From positions 1,178,001-1,242,000 of the forward strand of contig NZ_JBIOQR010000001.1 of the NCBI RefSeq assembly GCF_051713825.1: 64,000 bases of DNA, read 5' to 3'. Shown here in pieces: positions 53,803-62,147 of the stretch (its first letter is position 1; each line of letters opens with the position of its first letter). The position numbers were made by a program, and so were the translations under genes. Origin of the DNA: Enterococcus_K sp051713825. Lineage in GTDB: Bacteria; Bacillota; Bacilli; Lactobacillales; Enterococcaceae. The notes beneath the pieces were generated by a model, which saw nothing but the letters and a program-made list of their open reading frames with translations, did not search any database and had not been told where the DNA came from.

Positions 53803-54878
53803 TGGGGAAAATTTCTCGCCCGATGCTTGTCGCCTACTCATTTCTGAGCACTTTTTTTGTTATTATTTTTACGTTATTTACGTATTTTTTTGCGAGCAAT
53901 ACGAAAAATTGGTGGTCAAAGCTTTTTGAAGTGCGGATTTTTCAGGTTCCGATTCTTTTTCATATTTTTGTCATTTCTTTGGGCATCAGTTTTATTACCT
54001 TTTTTTTGATAACGGTAATTCAAAAAGCGCAATATGGAAAGATTGAAGAAAAGTTAAGATTATTGGCGAACAATGATTACGAAAGTAAAAAGTTAGAACA
54101 GCCAGTTTCCTATCCAAGTAATGATTTATATATTCAGGAAGTTGATAAAGACATTTTAAAGATTAAAGAAAAAATGATGGAGATGTCAAAAGAACTTCAA
54201 ATTTTAAATAGTCGACCACAAATGATGGATGGCGAAACAAAGGAAGAGATTCTGGAATTAGAACGACATCGGCTTGCACGAGAACTGCATGATTCTGTTT
54301 CTCAGCAGTTATTTGCAGCAATGATGTTAATGTCCGCCCTTAATGAGCAGGCACAAAAACTAGAGGCCTTAGAAGCATATAAAAAACAGTTGGCAATGGT
54401 GGCTGACATTATTAATGCATCACAATCTGAGATGCGAGCATTACTGTTGCATCTGCGTCCAATTAGCTTAGAAGGAAAAAGCTTGAAGCAAGGAATTGAA
54501 CAGCTTTTGATGGAATTAAAGAGTAAAATTCAAATAAAGCTCAAGTGGGATGTAGAAGATATTACATTAAATAGTTCAATAGAGGATCATCTATTCAGAA
54601 TTGTTCAAGAGCTGCTTTCTAACACACTTCGTCATGCGAAGGCAGATGAGTTAGAGGTTTACTTACATCAAGTTGATCAGAGCGTTCTACTGCGAGCTGT
54701 TGACGATGGGGTTGGTTTTGATATGGGCCAAAGTAAAACAGGAAGTTACGGATTAACCAATATCCGTGAACGTGTCACCGGAATGGGTGGCACAGTCAAG
54801 ATTATTAGTTTCAAAGGGAAAGGGACTAGCGTTGAAATAAAGATTCCCCTGTTTAAGGAGGTAAAAAGTGATGATTAA
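53799..54878 (+). CDS. liaS: LiaS sensor histidine kinase
   Basis: A 359-residue kinase with two membrane spans (about residues 10-32 and 48-72) and almost no outside loop, the mark of intramembrane-sensing kinases. HAMP-like coil, then HisKA_3 with phospho-His164 in ARELHDSVSQQLF, then an ATPase domain with AVDDGVGFDMGQ and GSYGLTNIRERVTGMGG. It responds to bacitracin/daptomycin-like envelope stress in relatives. Overlaps liaF by 4 bases. Confidence 0.95.
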   Translation: MMGKISRPMLVAYSFLSTFFVIIFTLFTYFFASNTKNWWSKLFEVRIFQVPILFHIFVISLGISFITFFLITVIQKAQYGKIEEKLRLLANNDYESKKLEQPVSYPSNDLYIQEVDKDILKIKEKMMEMSKELQILNSRPQMMDGETKEEILELERHRLARELHDSVSQQLFAAMMLMSALNEQAQKLEALEAYKKQLAMVADIINASQSEMRALLLHLRPISLEGKSLKQGIEQLLMELKSKIQIKLKWDVEDITLNSSIEDHLFRIVQELLSNTLRHAKADELEVYLHQVDQSVLLRAVDDGVGFDMGQSKTGSYGLTNIRERVTGMGGTVKIISFKGKGTSVEIKIPLFKEVKSDD

Positions 54879-55503
54879 GGTATTGTTAGTTGATGACCAC
54901 GAAATGGTCAGGTTAGGGGTTTCTTCTTATCTTTCGATACAAGAAGATATTGAGGTTGTTGGAGAGGCTGAAAATGGCCGGATTGGTTATGAAAAAGCCT
55001 TGGCTCTTCGACCGGATGTAATTCTGATGGATTTAGTGATGGATGAAATGGATGGAATAGAATCGACAAAAGCGATTTTATCGGATTGGCCAGAAGCTAA
55101 GATTATTATTGTGACCAGTTTTATTGATGATGAGAAGGTTTATCCGGCGATTGAGGCTGGTGCAGCAGGTTATATGCTAAAAACTTCTACGGCACACGAA
55201 ATTGCCGATGCGATTCGCGCGACACAAAGAGGTGAACGTGTTTTAGAGCCAGAAGTGACAACTAAAATGATGGAAAAAATGAGTCGTAGAAATGAACCCA
55301 TTCTACATGATGAGTTAACCAATCGTGAAAATGAAATCTTGATGTTAATTTCTCAAGGAAAGAGTAATCAAGAGATTGCTGATGAACTGTTTATTACCTT
55401 GAAAACAGTTAAGACGCATGTTTCTAACATTTTATCAAAACTTGAGGTGGAGGATCGCACACAGGCGGCGATTTATGCCTTTAAGCATGGATTAGTGAAG
55501 TAA
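54871..55503 (+). CDS. liaR: LiaR response regulator
   Basis: A 210-residue regulator. Receiver domain with the phospho-acceptor Asp54 (VILMDLVMDEMDG) and the switch Thr/Lys (IIVTSFIDDE, MLKTSTAHE), then a LuxR-type HTH (LTNRENEILMLISQGKSNQE). AGGAGG lies nine bases before the ATG; a GTG three bases earlier is an alternative. Overlaps the liaS end. Confidence 0.95.
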   Translation: MIKVLLVDDHEMVRLGVSSYLSIQEDIEVVGEAENGRIGYEKALALRPDVILMDLVMDEMDGIESTKAILSDWPEAKIIIVTSFIDDEKVYPAIEAGAAGYMLKTSTAHEIADAIRATQRGERVLEPEVTTKMMEKMSRRNEPILHDELTNRENEILMLISQGKSNQEIADELFITLKTVKTHVSNILSKLEVEDRTQAAIYAFKHGLVK

Positions 55504-55510
55504 ATATGAA

Positions 55511-55552
55511 AAAGATGATACGCTTAGTAGAATAAGAGTGTCATCTCTTTTT
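55511..55552 (+). terminator. Terminator after liaR
   Basis: Imperfect hairpin gatgatac and gtgtcatc followed by ctcttttt. Confidence 0.5.
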
Positions 55553-55732
55553 ATAATCACTTCTATACTTTATAATGAAGTGGTCAGATGAATTTTGTAG
55601 TTAGAAACAGAGGGAATTACTGATTGGTTCTGTTTTTGAAGTAGTGACCTGTTGAGTTAGAAATCTCTTTTGTAGTCATTTTTTCTTCCCTTTGTTATAC
55701 TATATTTTGAACATGAGAATAGGAGACGCGTG

Positions 55733-56398
55733 ATGAAACAGAATTTTGCAATTGTAGGCCTAGGCCGATTTGGTGGGAGTATCTGTCGTACATTGATTGA
55801 GGCTGGCCAAGAGGTACTAGCTATTGATAATAACGAAGATCGAGTGAATGAATATATGAATATTGCTACACATGCTGTGGTTGCGAATGCCCAGGATGAG
55901 ATGACTTTACGTTCTTTAGGGATTCGTAATTTTGATCATGTCATTATAGCAATTGGTGAGGATATTCAGGCAAGCATCTTGGTGACCTTGATGGTTAAAG
56001 AAATGGGTGTTTCAGATGTTGTTGCAAAAGCGCAGAATTCCTATCATGCGCGTGTATTAGAGAAAATTGGCGCAGATCGAGTTGTCCATCCAGAACGTGA
56101 TATGGGTGTTCGAATTGCCCATAATTTAGTGTCTAAGAATATTTTGGACTATCTAGAGTTGTCAGATGACTTTTCGCTGGTAGAAATTCGAGTCGCAAAT
56201 CCGAAGTTCTTTAACAAGTCATTATTGGAATTAAACTTCCGGCAGCGTTTTGGTTTAACTGTAGTAGCGATAAGACGTTCAGATGGCAAAGTGGTTGTAT
56301 CGCCGGACGCCAATGAGTTTGTCCGTGAAAACGATAATTTATTAGTTATCGGTGAAACAGATGACGTCGATGTTCTTGATGAAAAAATGAACATGTAG
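55733..56398 (+). CDS. KtrA/TrkA-type potassium-channel regulatory subunit
   Basis: A 221-residue cytoplasmic protein with an RCK_N nucleotide-binding domain (FAIVGLGRFGGSICRTLIEA) and an RCK_C domain (VEIRVANPKFFNKSLLELNF). It gates a membrane K+ transporter in response to nucleotides. The membrane subunit is not in the window, as often with KtrC. The ATG after AGGAGACGCGTG is preferred over a GTG three bases upstream. Confidence 0.93.
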   Translation: MKQNFAIVGLGRFGGSICRTLIEAGQEVLAIDNNEDRVNEYMNIATHAVVANAQDEMTLRSLGIRNFDHVIIAIGEDIQASILVTLMVKEMGVSDVVAKAQNSYHARVLEKIGADRVVHPERDMGVRIAHNLVSKNILDYLELSDDFSLVEIRVANPKFFNKSLLELNFRQRFGLTVVAIRRSDGKVVVSPDANEFVRENDNLLVIGETDDVDVLDEKMNM

Positions 56399-56410
56399 AA
56401 GGGAAGAAAG

Positions 56411-56725
56411 ATGATGAAATTAGAAGTGACACCTAAAGCACAAGCTTGGTTTAAAGAAGAAATCTCTTTAGCGCCTGGAATGGGGATCCGATTTTATGGT
56501 AAGGTTTATGGAAAAACTGATGTTCATGAAGGGTTTTCTATTGGGATGTCTGCAGAACAGCCTGTCCAGCCTTTATTAAAAGAGGAAGTGGCTGGCGTGA
56601 CCTATTTCATTGAAGAAACAGATGATTGGTTTTTTAAAGGCTATGATTTGTTAGTTGACTTTGATGACCAGCTTGATGAACCAAAATATGTGTTTACTAA
56701 AAATCAAGAAGACGAAAAACAATAG
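56411..56725 (+). CDS. HesB/YadR/YfhF-family protein without cysteines
   Basis: A 104-residue protein of the iron-sulfur-assembly-like fold (MKLEVTPKAQAWFKEEISLA, IRFYGKVYGKTDVHEGFSIG, then LLVDFDDQLDEPKYVFTK). It lacks the three cysteines that A-type carriers use to hold clusters, so carrier function is doubtful. GGGAAGAAAG precedes ATGATG. It follows the KtrA-like gene by 12 bases. Confidence 0.8.
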   Translation: MMKLEVTPKAQAWFKEEISLAPGMGIRFYGKVYGKTDVHEGFSIGMSAEQPVQPLLKEEVAGVTYFIEETDDWFFKGYDLLVDFDDQLDEPKYVFTKNQEDEKQ

Positions 56726-56753
56726 TCATCATTTATGAAAAGTTCTCTTAAAA

Positions 56754-56795
56754 TAGAGATCCAAACTAGACAAGTTCTTTTTTGGATTTCTTTTT
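56754..56795 (+). terminator. Possible terminator
   Basis: gatccaaa and ttttggat with a T-rich tail, after the HesB-like gene. Confidence 0.45.
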
Positions 56796-56848
56796 TCTAT
56801 AGTCAGTTGTTTATGCTATAATTTTATGTGATGATTGGAGTGAAGTAG

Positions 56849-57784
56849 ATGTTATCAATAGTAGTGCCTTGTTATAACGAAGAGGAATCGATTCTTCTTT
56901 TCTATAAAGAAATGGAACGTGTACATCAAACAGTTAACGAGGCTTTTGAGTACATCTTTGTGAATGATGGTTCAACCGATAAGACCTTAGCTATCTTACG
57001 GGAATTGGCTAAAGAAGACCCAAAACAAGTCCGTTATATTTCCTTTTCGAGAAATTTTGGAAAAGAGGCTGGGCTCTACGCTGGTTTACAAGCAGCAAAA
57101 GGGGATCTAGTAACGGTCATGGACGTTGATCTACAAGATCCACCAGATTTATTACCACTTATGGTAGAAAAGGTTCGGACAACTGAAACTGATTGCATAG
57201 GGACAAGACGGGTCAATAGAGATGGTGAGCCACCAATAAGAAGTTTTTTTGCTAAACTTTTCTACAAACTGATTAATAAAATTGGCGATACTGAGATGGT
57301 TGAAGGAGCACGTGATTTTCGTGTCATGTCTCGTCAGATGGTCGATGCTGTATTAGAATTATCTGAGTATAATCGCTTTTCAAAAGGAATTTTTAGCTGG
57401 GTTGGTTTTAAAACCGAATACCTTGAGTATGAAAACAGGGAGCGTGTGGCAGGGAATACATCATGGTCTTTTTGGAGTCTATTTAATTACTCGATAGATG
57501 GCATTATTAATTTTTCTGATACACCATTAAATATTGCTTCATTTGTTGGAGCGTTCTCCTGTGTGGCCTCAGGATTTGCACTTATTTTTATTATTGTTCG
57601 GGCCTTGTTATATGGAGATCCGACAAGCGGATGGCCGTCATTAGTTTCTGTCGTTCTGTTTGTGGGTGGCTTGCAGCTACTGTGTTTGGGGATTATTGGC
57701 AAATACATCGGCAAGATATTTTTAGAAACAAAAAAAAGACCGATTTATATTGTTAAGGAAACAGAAAAAGATATGAAGAGTTGA
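56849..57784 (+). CDS. GT2 glycosyltransferase (GtrB/CsbB/dolichyl-phosphate-sugar synthase type)
   Basis: A 311-residue enzyme: GT-A domain with LSIVVPCYNEEESI, NDGSTDKT and TVMDVDLQDPPDLLP (DxD), then two C-terminal membrane spans near residues 228-295. Such enzymes load a sugar onto undecaprenyl phosphate for outside glycosylation of teichoic acids. A GtrA-family flippase-like gene is 2.2 kb downstream and may be the partner. tataat at 56817 is a likely -10. Confidence 0.92.
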   Translation: MLSIVVPCYNEEESILLFYKEMERVHQTVNEAFEYIFVNDGSTDKTLAILRELAKEDPKQVRYISFSRNFGKEAGLYAGLQAAKGDLVTVMDVDLQDPPDLLPLMVEKVRTTETDCIGTRRVNRDGEPPIRSFFAKLFYKLINKIGDTEMVEGARDFRVMSRQMVDAVLELSEYNRFSKGIFSWVGFKTEYLEYENRERVAGNTSWSFWSLFNYSIDGIINFSDTPLNIASFVGAFSCVASGFALIFIIVRALLYGDPTSGWPSLVSVVLFVGGLQLLCLGIIGKYIGKIFLETKKRPIYIVKETEKDMKS

Positions 57785-57802
57785 GTTGTGTGATAAACTG
57801 AG

Positions 57803-57852
57803 AAAAAAGACTGCATCGATAAGCGAACACATTTATCGATGCAGTCTTTTTC
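57803..57852. terminator. Bidirectional terminator
   Basis: aaaaaagactgcatcgataa and ttatcgatgcagtctttttc, between convergent genes. Confidence 0.88.
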
Positions 57853-58801
57853 AGTAACCTTTAGCTAAGTCGACTGAGTTCACGGAAAGTGACTGCTTTT
57901 CAGTATAACTTTTTAGATTCTTAAGGAAGATCTTCATAAATTTTTCTTGAAAATTAGGTGTCATACCTGATAGGTGAGGCGTGATTAATAGATTCTCTAG
58001 TGACCACAAAGAACTAGACTGAGGCAGTGGTTCTTCTTCAAAGACATCGAGAGCTGCAAAACGAAATTGTTTGTGCGTTAAAGCATACACTATATCCTTC
58101 GTAACCACAGATTTCCCCCTACCAACATTTATAAAGCTAGCACTTGGCTTCATAGAAGAGAAAAATGTCGCATTATACAAGTTAGTTGTTTCCATAGTAA
58201 GTGGGAGAATGTTGATAACAATATCCATCGTTGGTAGTACGTCTGATAACTGGCTCATCGGATAAGTTGTATTGAAATGTGCTACTTTATGACCACTCGT
58301 ATTGATCCCGATAACAGTAGGGCCAAATGGGGTTGCCAATTCTGCCAATCGTTGGCCTATTTTCCCAGTACCAATAATCAACATATTCGTGTGTTCAAGA
58401 GAACGAAAGCTCAGTGAATCATCTTTCCATTGTTGTTTTTCTTGATTTAGTATAGACGAATAAATACCGCGATAATCACTTAGTATGATACCTAAAACAT
58501 GTTGGCTAATTGAGTCAGAGTGAAGTCCACTTGCGTTTGAAAGAAGAATGCTCCTATTAGAAAACTGTTCTAATGGAAGGTAATCGACACCTGCTGAAAT
58601 TGATTGCACCCATTTGAGTTGAGTACTAGAAGAAAGAAGCGTTGATGCTAGTTTCTTGTCCCAACCAAGCATAATCTCAATATCTAAGATTTCTGATTCT
58701 TCAATAGAGGTTCGCCAAACCAAGTCTGGAGCAATAGTTGCAATCTGCGAAACAAATTCACTTCGAAAAGGTCTTGTTGAGTAGATAATTTTTTTTGACA
58801 T
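57851..58801 (-). CDS. D-2-hydroxyacid dehydrogenase (NAD-binding)
   Basis: A 316-residue enzyme of the D-isomer-specific 2-hydroxyacid dehydrogenase family. NAD loop LIIGTGKIGQRLAELATPFG (about residues 143-162), catalytic Arg in FINVGRGKSVVTKD (about 228), Glu in FEEEPLPQSSSLW and His in ITPHLSGMTP. Resembles glyoxylate/phosphoglycerate-like reductases. The substrate is uncertain. GGAGATGAG precedes the ATG. Confidence 0.88.
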   Translation of the reverse strand: MSKKIIYSTRPFRSEFVSQIATIAPDLVWRTSIEESEILDIEIMLGWDKKLASTLLSSSTQLKWVQSISAGVDYLPLEQFSNRSILLSNASGLHSDSISQHVLGIILSDYRGIYSSILNQEKQQWKDDSLSFRSLEHTNMLIIGTGKIGQRLAELATPFGPTVIGINTSGHKVAHFNTTYPMSQLSDVLPTMDIVINILPLTMETTNLYNATFFSSMKPSASFINVGRGKSVVTKDIVYALTHKQFRFAALDVFEEEPLPQSSSLWSLENLLITPHLSGMTPNFQEKFMKIFLKNLKSYTEKQSLSVNSVDLAKGY

Positions 58802-58892
58802 GATCTCATCTCCTTGATACTAGTGTAACAAAAAAGAAGAGGAATCTAAAAGGTAAGCACTTTTAGAAGGGAATTCTAGAAAGCTGAGCCAA

Positions 58893-58937
58893 AAAAGCTA
58901 AATCAACCTTATGATAGGCTGATTTAGCTTTTTTTAT
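58893..58937. terminator. Terminator after the DUF1189 gene
   Basis: aaaaaagctaaatca and tgatttagctttttt. Confidence 0.8.
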
Positions 58938-59752
58938 TGTAATGGGGGTAGCTCTTGTTTTGGAAAGCCTTTTGCAGCTTGTATAAAGATGAAGAGTGAA
59001 ATAAAGGTAATCAATAGACTACTGTCAAAACTTGGCGAAAACATAAAGATGATCGCTGAAAGAATGACAGGAAGTGTGGCACAATAAATCATTGTTTTTA
59101 ATGATTCGAAAAACGTAACTTTATAGAGTCGCAGTTTAGCATATAGGTTCGCACCGATTGTGGCAAAAAATAGGGTCACAATCAGACTCATGAAAGATGG
59201 GTAAAGTGAAACCAGAAATGCAACGACTTGAATCCACCAAGGAATTTGTGAACTAGCTAAGGTTGTTCTCAAATTATCACCGGATAAGTTTTGTAGTGTC
59301 TCATTGGTGTAGGAAATATGAAATTGATCATCTCCAAAAATCGCCGTGGTCATTCCACCTGTATTTGGTAAACTTAACACTAATTCATTTTTCATTAATC
59401 CAACGCTTAAAAAGTTACCAATCAAATCATTAGAAATATCTTCTGCATCTCTTTTTCCTTCCGGATCAAAGGTGAAAATAATTGAATTGGTTTGATAAAT
59501 GAACCCGTCTGCTTGAGGGTTAGTTGTTAACTTGCCGTTTTCAATAGTAAAATCAGGGATTTCAGCAGCAATCGCCTGCCCGTCTTTTTGAATATCTTGC
59601 ATAACACTGAATATTTTAAAAGCAATCGGAATGGATAGTAATGCACTTAGAAAAAAAGTATATAGAATGGTCTTCCAAAAAGGGGTGTGTCTTGCATCCT
59701 TAAGTTTTTTGAAATGAAAAATAGAGCTAGTAAAAAGTTGCCAAGTTGTCAT
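58934..59752 (-). CDS. DUF1189 family membrane protein
   Basis: A 272-residue protein starting with the family mark LFTSSIFHFKKLKDARHTPF, a first membrane span near residues 29-48, a long outside domain to about residue 165, and three further spans. Function unknown. GGGAG is upstream. Confidence 0.88.
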   Translation of the reverse strand: MTTWQLFTSSIFHFKKLKDARHTPFWKTILYTFFLSALLSIPIAFKIFSVMQDIQKDGQAIAAEIPDFTIENGKLTTNPQADGFIYQTNSIIFTFDPEGKRDAEDISNDLIGNFLSVGLMKNELVLSLPNTGGMTTAIFGDDQFHISYTNETLQNLSGDNLRTTLASSQIPWWIQVVAFLVSLYPSFMSLIVTLFFATIGANLYAKLRLYKVTFFESLKTMIYCATLPVILSAIIFMFSPSFDSSLLITFISLFIFIQAAKGFPKQELPPLQ

Positions 59753-59943
59753 AATAATCTCCCTCGTATATCAAGTAAATCCTCGATAAAAGTATACATC
59801 CAATTTTATATGAGTGGTCAAGGAAATACAAGGATAGCTACTAACTTTTTAAGATTCAGTGATATTTTGATACGGTATCATAAATCGGCATGGTTTTTTG
59901 ACTAAACTTACGGTATGATAATTGAGAAAGTAGGGATGAAGAA

Positions 59944-60405
59944 TTGAAATTAATTAAAAAAATAGCTGATTTATTAGAAAAAAAAGGTTACTTAGAGATA
60001 TTTATGTATGTTTTTTTTGGAGGATTAACTACAGTTATCAATTTTGTTGTTTACTTTATTTGTAGAGAACTGTTTAATATAGATTTTGTTATCTCTAACA
60101 CTATATCATGGCTATTATCAGTCACTTTTGCATTTATTACTAATAAAATTTGGGTTTTCCATTCAAAGACAGATTCAGCAAAGGCATTAGTTATAGAGTT
60201 TTCTAAATTTGTATTTTATCGTTTGCTCTCATTTGGAATTGATATGGGCTCAATGGCTGTCTTACTAAAATGGCTAAATCTCAATGATTACTTAGCAAAA
60301 ATAATCACACAGGTTCTAGTCATCGTTTCAAATTATTTTTTTAGTAAATTATTCATATTTAATAAGGAGCCAGAGATTGTTGAAATTTCAGATGACGATA
60401 AATAA
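59944..60405 (+). CDS. GtrA-family membrane protein
   Basis: A 153-residue protein with four membrane spans and the GtrA signature FGGLTTVINFVVYFICRELF. GtrA proteins are thought to help flip undecaprenyl-linked sugars in polymer glycosylation. The start is TTG after a weak AGGG; no ATG is in frame nearby. It may pair with the GT2 at 56849. Confidence 0.9.
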   Translation: MKLIKKIADLLEKKGYLEIFMYVFFGGLTTVINFVVYFICRELFNIDFVISNTISWLLSVTFAFITNKIWVFHSKTDSAKALVIEFSKFVFYRLLSFGIDMGSMAVLLKWLNLNDYLAKIITQVLVIVSNYFFSKLFIFNKEPEIVEISDDDK

Positions 60406-60448
60406 AGAAGGATTCATAAGCATAAAAATTGTGAAAGTAAGTAGATTC

Positions 60449-60477
60449 TGATAATCTTAGTTATGGAAACATTATCA
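60449..60477 (+). promoter_or_regulatory. Candidate Fur/PerR-like half-sites before sodA
   Basis: tgataat and attatca are exact inverted half-sites of Fur-type boxes but are 15 bases apart instead of one. Suggestive only. Confidence 0.3.
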
Positions 60478-60501
60478 TGACAATTTAGGAGGAATTTTAT
60501 T

Positions 60502-61104
60502 ATGACTTATACTTTACCAGATTTACCTTATGCTTACGATGCATTGGAACCTTATATTGATGTGGAAACAATGCATTTACACCACGACAAACATCACAAT
60601 ACTTATGTAACTAACTTAAATGCTGCGATTGAAAAACACCCAGAACTTGGAGACAAGTCAGTAGAAGAATTAGTTTCAGATATGGCTAACATCCCTGAAG
60701 ATATTCGTACTGCTGTTCGTAACAATGGTGGTGGACATGCTAACCATAGCTTCTTCTGGGAAATTTTAGCACCAAATGCTGGTGGGGAACCAACTGGAGC
60801 AATCAAAGAAGCGATTGATTCGACATTCGGAAGCTTTGATAAGTTAAAAGAAGAATTTAAAACCGCTGCTACAGGTCGTTTTGGTTCAGGTTGGGCTTGG
60901 TTAGTATTAAACAATGGAAAATTAGAAGTGACTTCAACACCAAACCAAGATTCACCTTTAATGGAGGGGAAAACACCTATTTTAGGCTTGGATGTTTGGG
61001 AGCATGCATACTACTTAAAATATAAAAATGTTCGTCCAGATTACATTGAAGCATTTTGGAACTTAGTAAACTGGGAGCAAGTAAACAAAAATTTTAATAT
61101 CTAA
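60502..61104 (+). CDS. sodA: Superoxide dismutase, Mn/Fe type
   Basis: A 200-residue enzyme turning superoxide into oxygen and hydrogen peroxide. Metal ligands: His near residue 27 (HLHHDKHHNTYV), His in GGHANHSFFWE, and Asp/His in LGLDVWEHAYYLKY. The DVWEHAYY signature fits the Mn-type. TTTAGGAGG precedes the ATG. Complete. Confidence 0.97.
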   Translation: MTYTLPDLPYAYDALEPYIDVETMHLHHDKHHNTYVTNLNAAIEKHPELGDKSVEELVSDMANIPEDIRTAVRNNGGGHANHSFFWEILAPNAGGEPTGAIKEAIDSTFGSFDKLKEEFKTAATGRFGSGWAWLVLNNGKLEVTSTPNQDSPLMEGKTPILGLDVWEHAYYLKYKNVRPDYIEAFWNLVNWEQVNKNFNI

Positions 61105-61120
61105 TTAAATATATATTTTA

Positions 61121-61158
61121 AGTTGGATGGAGACTGGGTTCTTCAGCCAACTTTTTTT
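61121..61158 (+). terminator. Terminator after sodA
   Basis: agttgg and ccaact with a T-run. Confidence 0.6.
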
Positions 61159-61225
61159 ATATTGCTATGAAAACCACCTGCTATGCAGGTGGTTCCGGAA
61201 AGCTTCCAGCGGGGTAGAAAAAAAG

Positions 61226-61285
61226 CCTCCTAAACTGTTAAACTGTAGTTGGTTTCCCGACCACTACAAAAACAAATTTAGGAGG
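61226..61285 (+). promoter_or_regulatory. Ribosome-site-masking hairpin of IS200 tnpA
   Basis: cctcctaaa (61226) is the exact complement of tttaggagg (61277), which is the tnpA ribosome binding site. A second stem, gtagttggt with gaccactac, lies between. IS200 tnpA is known to be silenced by such structures. Confidence 0.7.
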
Positions 61286-61293
61286 AACCCTTA

Positions 61294-61770
61294 ATGAAAA
61301 AGGACAAAGAAAGTTTATCACACACTGTATGGAAATGTAAGTATCATATTGTATTTGCTCCAAAATATAGGAGACAAATCATCTATGGAAAATATAGAAC
61401 AAGTATCGGAGAAATTATCCGAGAATTGTGTGAACGAAAAGGAGTGGAGATATTAGAAGCAAACGCATGCAAAGATCATATACATATGTTAGTGAGTATA
61501 CCACCAAAACTAAGTGTGTCACAATTCATGGGTTATTTAAAAGGAAAGAGTAGTTTGATGATATTTGATAGGCATGCAAATTTAAAGTATAGATACGGTA
61601 ACCGAAAATTCTGGTGTCGAGGATATTATGTGGATACGGTAGGAAGAAACAAAAAACAAATAGCAGAATATATTCAAAATCAATTGCGAGAAGATCATGT
61701 AGCAGATCAACTAACATTATTTGAAGAATATGATCCGTTTACAGGGAAAAATAATCGTGAAAAGAAATGA
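61294..61770 (+). CDS. tnpA: IS200/IS605 family transposase TnpA (Y1)
   Basis: A 158-residue HUH/Y1 transposase. The HUH metal motif is in CKDHIHMLVSIPPKLS (about residues 53-68). The catalytic tyrosine is in the region NKKQIAEYIQNQLRED (about 113-128). It cuts and joins single-stranded DNA. Length is normal. The ribosome site can pair with an upstream arm. Confidence 0.95.
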   Translation: MKKDKESLSHTVWKCKYHIVFAPKYRRQIIYGKYRTSIGEIIRELCERKGVEILEANACKDHIHMLVSIPPKLSVSQFMGYLKGKSSLMIFDRHANLKYRYGNRKFWCRGYYVDTVGRNKKQIAEYIQNQLREDHVADQLTLFEEYDPFTGKNNREKK

Positions 61771-62147
61771 TTGAGCTCCTTTAAGGAGTAGTGAGTAAAT
61801 GTGGTGCAAGCGGGAAACTTTTTCAGTAAGCCTTTGAGGCTAAGGCTGGCAAAAGAGGCTTTCAGCCGCAGAGCAAACCTCCAGTTCACACTGGAGGTTT
61901 TGATTTGTAGAAATCTAAAAATAAGCATTGAGTTGATTATAATTTGTGTTAAAATTGTTGAAGCGACAATAACTAACATGATATTGGTTCAATAGGGTTA
62001 AAAACTGCAAAAAAATAAGATACATATATGTGCTGGATGGTTATGTAATTTAGTTATTGTTATCTATCTTATGAGTCATCTAATCGATAATCAGGGATAA
62101 AGTAGAGTCCTCATAAAATAAGAATAATAGGTATTAAAGGAGAAAAA
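61771..62147. other. IS200 right end and upstream region of the lysozyme gene
   Basis: 61771-61905 belongs to the IS200 end, with short hairpins (cctttgaggctaagg, aagaggctttc). From 61906 to 62147 the DNA is AT-rich with no supported gene. The lysozyme promoter must be here but no clear pair was found. Confidence 0.45.

Larger units (their letters stand above)
61165..61905 (+). mobile_element. IS200/IS605-family element (TnpA only)
   Basis: The left end carries the hairpin aaccacctgctatgcaggtg-gtt (61172-61194) and the right end aaacctccagttcacactgg-aggttt (61875-61900), the subterminal hairpins that TnpA recognises. There is no TnpB. Boundaries are approximate since these elements make no target duplication. 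Confidence 0.8.
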
